A stretch of 40,508 nt of DNA from JBBRNH01 sp038230415. GTDB lineage: Bacteria > Bacteroidota > Bacteroidia > Cytophagales > Spirosomataceae. Made by a program: the position numbers and the translations under genes. This document shows, piece after piece, positions 8,015 through 15,312 of this stretch (its first letter is position 1; the number at the start of each line of letters is the position of its first letter). The stretch is from NCBI GenBank assembly GCA_038230415.1, contig JBBRNH010000048.1, positions 1 to 40,508 of the forward strand, written 5' to 3'. The notes beneath the pieces were generated by a model. It did not search any database, was not told where the DNA came from, and worked only from the letters and a program-made list of their open reading frames with translations.

Positions 8015-8063
8015 AGTCTATAAATAGTTTATTTTTGACGGAAATATTTTCTATTAATAGACT
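8015..8063. promoter_or_regulatory. Candidate MarR operator pair in the efflux/repair divergon
   Basis: AGTCTATAAATAG (8015-8027) and CTATTAATAGACT (8051-8063) are inverted copies with one mismatch. The cores CTATAAATAG (8018-8027) and CTATTAATAG (8051-8060, a perfect palindrome) are 33 bp apart, about three helical turns. They lie midway between the divergent tolC-type and marR genes. MarR dimers typically bind palindromes of this size, so I infer a shared operator. Confidence 0.6.
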
Positions 8064-8149
8064 AAATACTGTCAAATCAGCCGTGTATGAAAGTAAAGTA
8101 AACCATAAGTGGACAATAGTGTTAAGGCAACCATAGCCTTGCCGTTACT

Positions 8150-8812
8150 ATGAACAGCAACCTGATGAAAGCCCTGCTTGACGTTGGCGATGCCTTCGAG
8201 CAGGCATATCCTGACCGGGAAGCCCAAACGCTGCCCAACTTTTTGGCGTGGGCCAACGACCAGCAAACCGAAAAAGCAACGCCCGTCAATGCCCCAGAAT
8301 ACAATTACTATGGTGATGATGTGCCGGTTTTGCAGACGTTTCTGGCCCATTTTCTGACAAAAGCCAGCCGATACCTTCGGGTTTACATGAAAAAAGTGGT
8401 GGAGACAACGCCGTTGGTGACGTTCGATGATTTTATCTCATTGGCTTATTTAGCCGAGCGTGGCAGTATGACTAAAACCGACTTGGTAGAAGCCACCGTC
8501 AACGAAAAAACGTCGGGAATGTTAGTTATTAAACGCTTGATAGACAACGGGTTCGTGGCACAAGCCGACGATGAACACGACAAACGAAGCCGCCGATTGA
8601 CCATCACACCCGGCGGTTTTGCAATGCTCCATGCCGTGCAACCCGCCATGAACCAAGCCACCAAACTTTTCACCGGCGATCTCTCCGAAGCCGAACAACG
8701 CCAACTCAGCGCGTTCTTGCTGCGGTTAGACAGGTTTCACGAGCCAATTTATTTGGCCCATAAAGACGGGTCATTGGCCGAGTTGCTACAGGCTTTACCC
8801 AAACATACATGA
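8150..8812 (+). CDS. MarR-family transcriptional regulator
   Basis: The 220-aa protein has a winged helix-turn-helix in its middle: VTFDDFISLAYLAERGSMTKTDLVEATVNEKTSG as helices, then MLVIKRLIDNGFVAQADDEHDKRSRR, whose DDEHDKRSRRL is the classic MarR wing. The first 60 or so residues are an extension beyond the usual 140-150 aa and may help dimerise or bind a ligand. The gene is divergent from an efflux operon and shares with it an intergenic region containing paired palindromes, the normal layout for a MarR repressor released by the pump's substrate. Its stop overlaps the start of the glycosylase gene (ATGA), so the repair genes should be co-regulated. Confidence 0.9.
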   Translation: MNSNLMKALLDVGDAFEQAYPDREAQTLPNFLAWANDQQTEKATPVNAPEYNYYGDDVPVLQTFLAHFLTKASRYLRVYMKKVVETTPLVTFDDFISLAYLAERGSMTKTDLVEATVNEKTSGMLVIKRLIDNGFVAQADDEHDKRSRRLTITPGGFAMLHAVQPAMNQATKLFTGDLSEAEQRQLSAFLLRLDRFHEPIYLAHKDGSLAELLQALPKHT

Positions 8813-9438
8813 CCTTGTCCACCAGTTCAGTTGCCGTTGATTACCTGCGCCAGTGTGACCCCGTTTTGAATCGTATCATCGAAAGCATCCCGGTCCCGGT
8901 CTGTGATTCGTCGGGCGATGTCTATTATGATTTATTGAGTTGTGTGGTTGACCAGCAAATTCATTATCGTGCGTCCAAAAGCGGAGGATTCGCCCGGTTG
9001 CTGGCTCTGTTTCCCGGTGGCTACCCGCACCCCGATCAACTGCTTCGGCTACCCGAAGATGCGGTGTTAGCCATCAAATGTTCGGGCCAGAAATACCGTA
9101 CCATCTGTCACTTAGCCACTCAATTTCACACCGACGAGTGGGCGCAAACCGATTGGCAGACCCTACCCGATGCCGTTGTTCAGGAACGGCTCGGCACATT
9201 GCCCGGCATTGGCCGTTGGACAACGGACATGATTCTGATGTTCACATTGCAACGCCCCAACGTGTTCCCGGTGGACGATTATCAACTCAAAAAGAAGGTC
9301 ACGGCCTTGTATGAATTGTTTGACAATCAAGCATTACCAAGACAAATGAGCCAGCTTACCCAGCTATGGTCGCCATACCGTTCGTTGGCTTGCCAGTATG
9401 TTTGGGGGTATGGTAAACAAGCCAAAAAAACACGATGA
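8809..9438 (+). CDS. AlkA-type DNA-3-methyladenine glycosylase (HhH-GPD)
   Basis: The 209-aa protein excises alkylated bases from DNA. The helix-hairpin-helix reads LPGIGRWTTD (residues 131-140) and is followed by FPVDDYQLKKKV. Its Asp157 corresponds in position to the catalytic Asp238 of E. coli AlkA (PDDY). The Lys of bifunctional glycosylases is absent at the expected place, so a monofunctional enzyme is expected. VVDQQIHYRAS (47-56) matches the family's QQI segment. It lacks AlkA's extra N-terminal domain and has no Fe-S cysteine cluster at its end. It overlaps marR and the following DUF763 gene by 4 bp each, so the three are translated as a unit. Confidence 0.88.
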   Translation: MTLSTSSVAVDYLRQCDPVLNRIIESIPVPVCDSSGDVYYDLLSCVVDQQIHYRASKSGGFARLLALFPGGYPHPDQLLRLPEDAVLAIKCSGQKYRTICHLATQFHTDEWAQTDWQTLPDAVVQERLGTLPGIGRWTTDMILMFTLQRPNVFPVDDYQLKKKVTALYELFDNQALPRQMSQLTQLWSPYRSLACQYVWGYGKQAKKTR

Positions 9439-10640
9439 AAAAATCAGGTACCGCCGATCTACCCTTGTACAGCGGCCCCATCCCCGGCTGGCTTTTCGAC
9501 CGGATGACGGCCCTCAGTGGGGCCATCGCCGAAGCCATCATCGTCGAAAAAGGCCACGACGACTTGCTGCGCCGATTGGCCGATCCGTTTTGGTTTCAGA
9601 GTTTCGGGGCGGTGTTGGGCATGGACTGGAACTCGTCGGGTGTGACGACTGCCGTGATGGGCGCACTCAAACGCAGTCTCAATCCCCGGTCGCACGAGTT
9701 GGGCTTGTACGTCTGTGGCGGCAAAGGCAAACAATCGCTCCAAACACCGAATGAATTGGTGGCCGTTGGCAACAAAACCGGGCTTAATGGCAACCACCTC
9801 GCCTATTGCAGCCGGTTGAGCGCGAAGGTGGATAACACTGCCGTTCAGGATGGCTATCAGCTTTATCTGCACAGTTTTGTGGTGAGTCGGGCCGGAAACT
9901 GGTCGGTGGTGCAGCAGGGTATGAACACCGGGGGTGAATCGGCATCGGCCCGGCGGTATCACTGGCATTCGGGCGCGGTGCAATCGTTTGTGGACGAACC
10001 CCACACGGCGGTTTGCGGCACGTCGCAGGGCGAGATTCTGAACTTAGTGGCCCACGAAGCCAAACCGTCGCAAACGGCTATGCTGCAAATTGTAGGCGAA
10101 GAACCCGACCGGATGATTCAGGAAATCAGGCAGTTGGTGATGCCGACGCGCAAAGACATAAAAGCCAACGATGTTGATCTGAAACGATTGGGAGCCATTT
10201 TGTGGCTGGCTCAGGAGAAAGCCCCGCAAGATTTTGAGAACCTGTTACTCTTGCAGGGGCTTGGCCCGCGCACGTTGCAATCGCTGGCATTGGTGAGCGA
10301 GGTGATTCACGGAACCCCGGCCCGGTTTTCGGACCCGGCCCGGTTTTCGTTCGCACACGGGGGAAAAGGTGGCCGACCGTTTGCGGTGCCAACAACGGTT
10401 TATGACGAAACTATCGAGACCCTGAAAATGGCCGTCGAACGGGCTAAAGTCGGCGAAACCGACCGGCAGCAAGCTCTTAAAAAACTGACAACGATGGCGC
10501 AGCAAGCCGAAAAGAACTTTACGCCTAACGAAGACGGGGAGAAAAGTTTCTCGGACTTGCTCCAAAAAGAGCGTGATGATTCGTGGCAATACGGCGGGCG
10601 AAGCATTAATGGTGCGGCCCGTGCCGGGTCTGAGTTATAA
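9435..10640 (+). CDS. DUF763 protein, coupled to an AlkA-type glycosylase
   Basis: This 401-aa protein matches the DUF763 family, best known from archaea and scattered bacteria and without an established function. Hallmarks are GTADLPLYSGPIPGWLF (5-21), DPFWFQSFGAVLGMDWNSSG (50-69), a Gly/Lys-rich CGGKGKQS (94-101), QQGMNTGGESASARRYHWHS (160-179) and FSFAHGGKGGRPF (304-316). LLLQGLGPRTLQSLALVSEV (271-290) resembles a helix-hairpin-helix DNA-binding motif, which fits a role on DNA. The last 40 residues are polar and possibly flexible. Start and stop of the upstream glycosylase overlap as ATGA. Co-translation with a base-excision enzyme suggests a repair role, but this is inference. It converges with the DUF4142 gene 5 bases away. 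Confidence 0.88.
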   Translation: MKKSGTADLPLYSGPIPGWLFDRMTALSGAIAEAIIVEKGHDDLLRRLADPFWFQSFGAVLGMDWNSSGVTTAVMGALKRSLNPRSHELGLYVCGGKGKQSLQTPNELVAVGNKTGLNGNHLAYCSRLSAKVDNTAVQDGYQLYLHSFVVSRAGNWSVVQQGMNTGGESASARRYHWHSGAVQSFVDEPHTAVCGTSQGEILNLVAHEAKPSQTAMLQIVGEEPDRMIQEIRQLVMPTRKDIKANDVDLKRLGAILWLAQEKAPQDFENLLLLQGLGPRTLQSLALVSEVIHGTPARFSDPARFSFAHGGKGGRPFAVPTTVYDETIETLKMAVERAKVGETDRQQALKKLTTMAQQAEKNFTPNEDGEKSFSDLLQKERDDSWQYGGRSINGAARAGSEL

Positions 10641-10645
10641 CGGGG

Positions 10646-11203
10646 TCAATGCCCGTCTTTCAACGCTTTTAACTTGTCAAGATGCGACTGGATGAGGGGT
10701 AATCTGGCAGCGGCAAATTCAGTCACGCGCCGGTCGGTCAGTTTGGTTGCTTTCGTAAAGTCGTTTATATCGCGTTCATGATCTATTTTCATCATCTTAA
10801 GAAACTTTTCATCGAACGCCACGCCCTGTTTGTCGGCTAAGTCAGCATAGCCGTCCTGCTTATCGGTATTAATGTCGGCAGGGAGGGCAATGTGCATCTC
10901 GCCTGCAATTTTTTTGATTTCTGACAGCAACGTAGCTTGGTCTTTCACCATGAGTTTGCCGTAGTTTCTTATATCGGCGGTAGTACCCCGGCTCACGGCC
11001 AATGCACCTTCTTTTGCGCCCATCATACGGGCATCGGCAACTTTAACCAGAAAAGCAGCCGCGTCGGGGTCAACCATGCCGGTTTTGGCCCGGACCTCGT
11101 TGACCTGGTCGGCTTTTTTTACACTGTCATTTACTTTTTGAGTTTTACAACTAAACAGGACCGAGCCAGCCAAACAAAGCCATAGTGTGCAGAACGATTT
11201 CAT
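10646..11203 (-). CDS. DUF4142 lipoprotein
   Basis: The 185-aa product starts with a lipoprotein signal (MKSFCTLWLCLAGSVLFSC, Cys19). It then carries a DUF4142 four-helix bundle: DAAAFLVKVADARMMGAKEGALAVSRGTT, IRNYGKLMVKDQATLLSEIKKIA, DEKFLKMMKIDHERDINDFTKAT and a last helix ending at the C-terminus. DUF4142 proteins are ferritin-like exported proteins whose biochemical role is not settled; the HERD-type segment is conserved. No operon partner is evident: DUF763 converges on one side and a gene fragment diverges on the other. Confidence 0.85.
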   Translation of the reverse strand: MKSFCTLWLCLAGSVLFSCKTQKVNDSVKKADQVNEVRAKTGMVDPDAAAFLVKVADARMMGAKEGALAVSRGTTADIRNYGKLMVKDQATLLSEIKKIAGEMHIALPADINTDKQDGYADLADKQGVAFDEKFLKMMKIDHERDINDFTKATKLTDRRVTEFAAARLPLIQSHLDKLKALKDGH

Positions 11204-11373
11204 AACGAATATAGATTAGATTGTAGGGCCATCGGACAATTGCCGACTGCCATCTGAACAATTAGAGAATCAATGTACCTCCTGTAAACCGGGCTTCCGT
11301 TATCTTGTTTATTTGTGGTTGCCAACGAGGTAAATTATCCACTATATGGCCCAATTTTGAATAACATGATACT

Positions 11374-11601
11374 ATGCCCGACGCGCTTACCATCGCCCTT
11401 GCCCAGATTGCTCCCGTTTGGCTCGATAAGCAACCCACGCTCAAAAAAGTAACTGGGGCCATTCTGGAAGTTGCCACTCAACGCGCCCAAACCGAGTCCA
11501 CCTTTGATTTTGACATGAATGACGGCAGCAAAATCTACTGGCACGAGGTTATCCGCCGGGTCCGGGAAAACAACTTGGTTGTGGATGAGCAGTATTTTTA
11601 G
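11374..11601 (+). pseudogene. Remnant: nitrilase-like N-terminus joined to an unrelated tail
   Basis: The 75-aa frame opens like a carbon-nitrogen hydrolase (LTIALAQIAPVWLDKQPTLK, then KVTGAILEVATQRAQ). It then switches at about residue 40 to FDFDMNDGSKIYWHEVIRRV and an end I cannot place. Real nitrilases are about 270-320 aa and need Glu, Lys and Cys catalytic residues, none of which is present. I read it as the stump of a deleted nitrilase gene fused to other DNA. A short functional protein is possible but unsupported. It lies 9 bases ahead of the uracil-DNA glycosylase family gene on the same strand. Confidence 0.5.
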
Positions 11602-11610
11602 GGCTGATTT

Positions 11611-12183
11611 ATGGAGCAACTTATTGCCCAAATTCGGGCCTGCACGGTTTGTGCAGGCCATTTACCCTTTGCACCCCGGCCTGTTTTTCAGGTATCGCCC
11701 AACGCCAAAATCCTGATTATAGGACAGGCTCCGGGCCTAAAGGTGCAACAAACGGGTATCCCCTGGAACGACCAAAGCGGCAACACGCTACGGCGTTGGT
11801 TGGGCGTGAGCAATGAGCAATTTTATGACCCCAATTTATTTGCCATCGTGCCAATGGGATTTTGTTTTCCCGGCACGGGCAAATCGGGCGATTTGCCACC
11901 CCGCCCCGAATGTGCGCCCCTCTGGCATGGGCCGCTTTTGGCCCAAATGCCCGGCATTACATTAACATTGCTCATCGGCCAATATGCCCAACGGTATTAT
12001 TTGAAAACACCGGCTACGATGTCGCTGACAGAAACCGTTCGGGATTTCGAGTCTTTTTTACCGCGCTATCTGCCATTGGTGCATCCGTCGCCAAGAAATA
12101 AAATTTGGCACAAAAAGAACCCCTGGTTTGAAGCCGGGGTAGTGCCACAGTTGCAAGCTATTGTTCATCAGCGCATTCAGTAA
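11611..12183 (+). CDS. Uracil-DNA glycosylase family protein (family-4-like, Fe-S)
   Basis: The 190-aa product has the UDG-superfamily motifs: ILIIGQAPG (34-42) with GIPWNDQSGNTLRRWL after it, LLIGQYAQRYY (120-130), and HPSPRN (158-163), the uracil-recognition loop. Cys11, Cys14, Cys85 and Cys101 have almost exactly the spacing of the Fe-S ligands in family 4 enzymes such as that of Thermus. Motif 1 reads GQAPG where family 4 has GE(A/G)PG, so the usual Glu is Gln; this marks a subgroup and could change substrate choice. It would remove uracil from DNA. It stands alone, 9 bases after a gene remnant and before a decayed stretch. Confidence 0.85.
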   Translation: MEQLIAQIRACTVCAGHLPFAPRPVFQVSPNAKILIIGQAPGLKVQQTGIPWNDQSGNTLRRWLGVSNEQFYDPNLFAIVPMGFCFPGTGKSGDLPPRPECAPLWHGPLLAQMPGITLTLLIGQYAQRYYLKTPATMSLTETVRDFESFLPRYLPLVHPSPRNKIWHKKNPWFEAGVVPQLQAIVHQRIQ

Positions 12184-12253
12184 TTTACCATTACTCGGCG
12201 CAACCCCACGGCAGCGTCCGACAGTCCCGATTCTCCCCCAGTAATGAGAGCCA

Positions 12254-12364
12254 ATGGCCCGCAACTACGCATTTCTCGCCTTTACCTACTCAATCAAAGC
12301 CCTGCAAGAGTGCTATAACACCCGATCCAACGTGAATATAATACCCGTTCAGAAGCATAATTGA
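12254..12364 (+). pseudogene. Probable remnant of a pyridoxamine-5'-phosphate-oxidase-family gene
   Basis: A 36-codon frame begins MARNYAFLAFTYSIKALQEC and stops soon after. This resembles the N-terminus of flavin-binding PNPOx-family proteins (an Ala/Thr-phe-x-Leu-Ala-Phe-Thr-x-x-(V/I)-K-A-(L/M)-Q start), but the remaining domain is missing. It lies in the 358-bp stretch between the UDG-family and AhpD-like genes; otherwise I see only an AT-rich region and a promoter-like box there. The assignment rests on a short match from memory. Confidence 0.4.
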
Positions 12365-12492
12365 CGCGGTTAGGGGTAGAAAAGTGATGAGAAATGCGCC
12401 ATGAGAATTTCAAAAAGGGAGAAATCCATAATTCGGGCGAAATTGGTAAATAGACGGGTGCTATCGCTATTTCGGGAGCATGGCGCACCCGC

Positions 12493-12500
12493 CACCTTTG
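12493..12500 (+). promoter_or_regulatory. Probable -7 box of the AhpD-like gene
   Basis: CACCTTTG followed by TATCGTC differs by one base from the Bacteroidota -7 consensus TAnnTTTG. It lies 42 bases before the start codon chosen for the AhpD-like gene. No clear -33 TTG is found at the right distance. It also shows that the longer frame from 12401 is not the gene start. Confidence 0.4.
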
Positions 12501-12541
12501 TATCGTCAAGAACGACACAAGACAACAACCAATTATACATC

Positions 12542-13087
12542 ATGACAACGTTCACAATCCCAACCCGCGACTCGGTATCGCCCGCAACACAACAAGCATT
12601 TGATGGCCTACAAAAAATGGCCGGTTTCGTGCCAAATCTCTTTGCCGCCTTTGGTCATTCAGAAAATGGGTTGCCCCGGTACTTAGCGTTTCAGGGTGCC
12701 AAAACCTCACTCTCGAATAAAGAAAAAGAGGCTATAAACCTCGTGGTGAGCCAGGTGAACGGCTGCCGCTATTGCCAGAGCGCACACACGGCCATCGGCA
12801 AGATGAATGGCTTTTCGGATCAGCAAATCCTCGACATTCGGGCCGGTCATGCCACCGATGCCAAGCTGAACGCATTGGTCGTGTTGTCTAAAGACATTAC
12901 CGAAAACAAAGGCCATGCTTCGGCTGAAAACCTCGATGCTTTCTACGCGGCTGGCTACAGTCAGGGTAACTTGGTGGATGTGGTGCTGGCCGTGAGCGAT
13001 AAAATTGCCGCGAATTACCTGCACAATCTCACCGACCTACCCATTGACTGGCCGTTGGCTGCTGAACTCGAAGCCGTAGCCGCCTAA
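12542..13087 (+). CDS. AhpD-like carboxymuconolactone decarboxylase-family protein
   Basis: Read from ATG 12542 the product is 181 aa. The motif EAINLVVSQVNGCRYCQSAH has Cys75, Cys78 and His82 in the AhpD arrangement (E...CxxC...H), which in AhpD gives thiol-disulfide activity used in peroxide defence. KEKEAINL and the alpha-helical repeats fit the CMD fold. The upstream frame from 12401 contains the promoter-like box and is unrelated in character. A strong hairpin follows the gene, and an AraC-type regulator comes next, a pairing common for this type of gene. The real substrate, peroxide or an organic compound, is unknown. Confidence 0.85.
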   Translation: MTTFTIPTRDSVSPATQQAFDGLQKMAGFVPNLFAAFGHSENGLPRYLAFQGAKTSLSNKEKEAINLVVSQVNGCRYCQSAHTAIGKMNGFSDQQILDIRAGHATDAKLNALVVLSKDITENKGHASAENLDAFYAAGYSQGNLVDVVLAVSDKIAANYLHNLTDLPIDWPLAAELEAVAA

Positions 13088-13097
13088 CGTGCTGTTT

Positions 13098-13138
13098 GTG
13101 ATTCCCGCTTTTGCCGGATCGACAAGAGCGGGAATCAC
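13098..13138 (+). terminator. Strong hairpin after the AhpD-like gene
   Basis: Arms GTGATTCCCGCTTTTG (13098-13113) and CAAGAGCGGGAATCAC (13123-13138) pair over 16 positions with a single T-G wobble, around a 9-nt loop. It starts 10 bases after the stop codon. No T-tract follows, so it may be a processed 3' end or a partial terminator before the AraC gene. Confidence 0.6.
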
Positions 13139-13161
13139 AGAATAAACCCCAACAACGGGCC

Positions 13162-14067
13162 ATGCTTTCGATTTATCAGGACACACAAACCAGTGGAATT
13201 ATCCGCTTAATCAGGCAGGAAAAAGGGTTTTATCGCCAATTTTTTGATGAAACCATTCCTGCCGGGCAAACCCATACGGGCCGTCAGCAACGCTTGCTCA
13301 CCATTGCCTGGAACACCGGAGCCGATCAAACAGCCCAAATTGATGGGATAATGTACCCCTTTCCGGCCCAGACGATGCTGCCCCTGATGGTGAACCAGAC
13401 GTTTCGGTTTGAGCAACCCGAAGACCTGGTGGCCTGGCAATTTGACCGGGAGTTTTACTGCATCATTGACCACGATAAAGAAGTGTCGTGTTCGGGGTTT
13501 TTGTTTTATGGCTCGCCGGAACAGATGTTTTTGAGCCTGACCGACGAAGACCAAAGCAGTTTTTCGGCCCTGCTTCGAGTGTTCGATGAAGAGTTCGCTA
13601 CCCGCGACACAATTCAGGGTGATATGCTGCGGATGCTGCTCAAACGCCTGATTATCAAGCTAACACGCTTGGCTAAAATACAATACACAGACGCATCAAT
13701 GCCCGACAGTGGCCTCGAACTGATTCGGCAGTACCGGATGTTAGTCGAGCAAAACTACCGCCAGCAGCATCAGGTGGCGTTCTATGCCGGGCAGTTGAAC
13801 AAATCGCCCAAAACACTGACCAATGTGTTTGCGCTGCACCATCAGGGTAGCCCGCTACAAATCATTCACGACCGGATTGGTCTGGAAGCCAAGCGGTTGT
13901 TGATTTACACCGATAAATCGGCTAAAGAAATCACCTACGAATTGGGTTTTGAGGAGTTGCCCCATTTCAGCCGCTTTTTCAAAAATTTGTTTGGGATGCC
14001 GCCCTCCGATTTTAAAGCCCGTCAGACCGCAGCCAAGCCAGACCATATAGGTTTAACTGACAGTTGA
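13162..14067 (+). CDS. AraC-family transcriptional regulator
   Basis: The product is 301 aa from ATG 13162; the frame from 13111 runs through the upstream hairpin and is rejected. The N-terminal half is a cupin-like sensor (FRFEQPEDLVAWQFDREFYC). The C-terminal third has the two AraC helix-turn-helices: HQVAFYAGQLNKSPKTLTNVF, then SAKEITYELGFEELPHFSRFFKNLFGMPPSDF. This is the GF-x-x-x-x-x-FSRxFKxxxGxxPxxF signature with Glu-Glu-Leu-Pro in the variable part. It lies 74 bases after the AhpD-like gene and probably controls that gene or itself. The inducer cannot be read from the sequence. Confidence 0.88.
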   Translation: MLSIYQDTQTSGIIRLIRQEKGFYRQFFDETIPAGQTHTGRQQRLLTIAWNTGADQTAQIDGIMYPFPAQTMLPLMVNQTFRFEQPEDLVAWQFDREFYCIIDHDKEVSCSGFLFYGSPEQMFLSLTDEDQSSFSALLRVFDEEFATRDTIQGDMLRMLLKRLIIKLTRLAKIQYTDASMPDSGLELIRQYRMLVEQNYRQQHQVAFYAGQLNKSPKTLTNVFALHHQGSPLQIIHDRIGLEAKRLLIYTDKSAKEITYELGFEELPHFSRFFKNLFGMPPSDFKARQTAAKPDHIGLTDS

Positions 14068-14078
14068 ATAGACATTAG

Positions 14079-14132
14079 TGCTGTTTTAGGGCCATTTCGG
14101 ATTTGCAAATCTGAAGCAGCCCGAAAACAGCA
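14079..14132 (+). terminator. Nested stem-loop after the AraC gene
   Basis: Outer arms TGCTGTTTT (14079-14087) and AAAACAGCA (14124-14132) are complementary. After one mismatch GGGC (14089-14092) pairs with GCCC (14119-14122). The loop contains the palindrome GATTTGCAAATC (14100-14111), which can form its own hairpin. It lies 12 bases after the AraC stop and about 40 before the bioB promoter box. A terminator is likeliest; the palindrome could also be a protein site. Confidence 0.5.
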
Positions 14133-14171
14133 TGGGTTAGCCGAGCGCACACAGGATTAGAGCGAAGTGCT

Positions 14172-14179
14172 TACATTTG
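14172..14179 (+). promoter_or_regulatory. -7 box of bioB
   Basis: TACATTTG matches the Bacteroidota -7 consensus TAnnTTTG exactly and ends 32 bases before the bioB ATG. No TTG is seen at the usual -33 position. Confidence 0.5.
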
Positions 14180-14211
14180 GCGATTGACACTGAATTTTTC
14201 AACCGCCCGTT

Positions 14212-15216
14212 ATGACCCTCGATCTGCCAGCCCGCAATGCCACTACTACCAGCATCCGCACCGATTGGTCCCGCGCCGAAATCACCGAGATTTTTAACCG
14301 CCCCGTGCTGGATTTGATTTATCAGGCTGCAACGGTTCACCGACACCACCACGACCCTCAGGAGGTTCAGGTTTGCACGTTGCTGTCGGTCAAGACCGGC
14401 GGTTGCCCCGAAGATTGCGCCTACTGCCCGCAGGCCGCCCGCTATCATACGCACGTGAAAACGCATAAACTGTTGGACGTGAGTGAAGTAATTGAAGCGG
14501 CAGAACGCGCCAAAGCCGCCGGTAGCAGTCGGTTTTGTATGGGCGCGGCCTGGCGTGAGGTACGCGACAACCGCGATTTCGATACAGTGCTTGACATGGT
14601 GCAGGGCGTAAACGCGCTCGGCTTGGAGGTGTGCTGCACGTTGGGAATGCTCACAGAATCGCAGGCCGAAAAACTCAAAAACGCCGGCCTCTACGCCTAC
14701 AACCACAACCTCGACACGAGCGAAGAATTTTATACCGACATTATCACCACCCGCACTTACGGCGACCGTCTCGGCACGCTCGAACACGTTCGGAAGGCGG
14801 GAATTTCGGTTTGTTCGGGCGGCATCATCGGTATGGGCGAAACCGATACCGACCGAATTGGGATGCTGCACACGCTGGCAACGCTGCCCCAACACCCCGA
14901 ATCAGTGCCCGTAAACGCGCTCGTTCCGGTAGAAGGCACCCCCCTCGCAGATCAGGAACGGGTGTCGGTTTGGGAGATGGTCAGGATGATTGCCACCGCC
15001 CGGATCATCATGCCCAAAGCGATGGTTCGGCTGTCGGCGGGGCGGGTGAAGATGAGCATTGAAGAGCAGGCGTTGTGTTTTCTGGCCGGGGCCAACTCCA
15101 TCTTTGCGGGCGATAAACTACTCACCACCCCTAACCCCGAACAGGATGCCGACCGGCAGTTGTTTCAAACGCTGAACATCAAACCGAGACGGTCATCGGT
15201 TGGGGAGTTGGCGTAA
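14212..15216 (+). CDS. bioB: Biotin synthase
   Basis: The 334-aa radical-SAM enzyme inserts sulfur into dethiobiotin, the last step of biotin synthesis. The radical-SAM cluster motif CPEDCAYC gives Cys65, Cys69 and Cys72. Other BioB marks are CTLLSVKTGGCPEDC, RFCMGAAWREV, the YNHNLDTS loop, and GGIIGMGET with VPVNALVPVEGTPL. Length is normal. No other bio gene lies in the window, so it is a lone biotin gene here. It has its own -7 box upstream and a small hairpin (GGGTAG/CTACCC at 15265-15282) downstream that could serve as a weak terminator. Confidence 0.97.
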   Translation: MTLDLPARNATTTSIRTDWSRAEITEIFNRPVLDLIYQAATVHRHHHDPQEVQVCTLLSVKTGGCPEDCAYCPQAARYHTHVKTHKLLDVSEVIEAAERAKAAGSSRFCMGAAWREVRDNRDFDTVLDMVQGVNALGLEVCCTLGMLTESQAEKLKNAGLYAYNHNLDTSEEFYTDIITTRTYGDRLGTLEHVRKAGISVCSGGIIGMGETDTDRIGMLHTLATLPQHPESVPVNALVPVEGTPLADQERVSVWEMVRMIATARIIMPKAMVRLSAGRVKMSIEEQALCFLAGANSIFAGDKLLTTPNPEQDADRQLFQTLNIKPRRSSVGELA

Positions 15217-15312
15217 CATTCCCGTAACAATGGCCGAACGAAAACCAGCATCGGGCGGTTAGCCGGGTAGTTATTGCTACCCTCAAAACTCCCCCGCTTC
15301 GGCGGTTAGCTA

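Noticed and set aside
10316..10349. Tandem 18-bp repeat CCCGGCCCGGTTTTCG inside the DUF763 gene
   Set aside because: It encodes ARFSDPARFS in a region where family members have a similar length and pattern, so it is probably ordinary codon coincidence and not an expansion.
12401..12541. Longer N-terminus of the AhpD-like protein
   Set aside because: The promoter-like box at 12493-12500 lies inside this stretch and the family fold starts at 12542.
13111..13161. Longer N-terminus of the AraC regulator
   Set aside because: The extra codons lie within the hairpin that follows the AhpD-like gene and have low-complexity polar composition.
14137..14895. 252-aa open frame antisense to bioB
   Set aside because: It covers the bioB radical-SAM core and the bioB promoter and has no recognisable protein features.
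15254..15310. Direct repeat GGCGGTTAGC at 15254 and 15301 ahead of the PurF-like gene
   Set aside because: Only 10 bp and two copies; it could be an upstream regulatory element but chance is not excluded.
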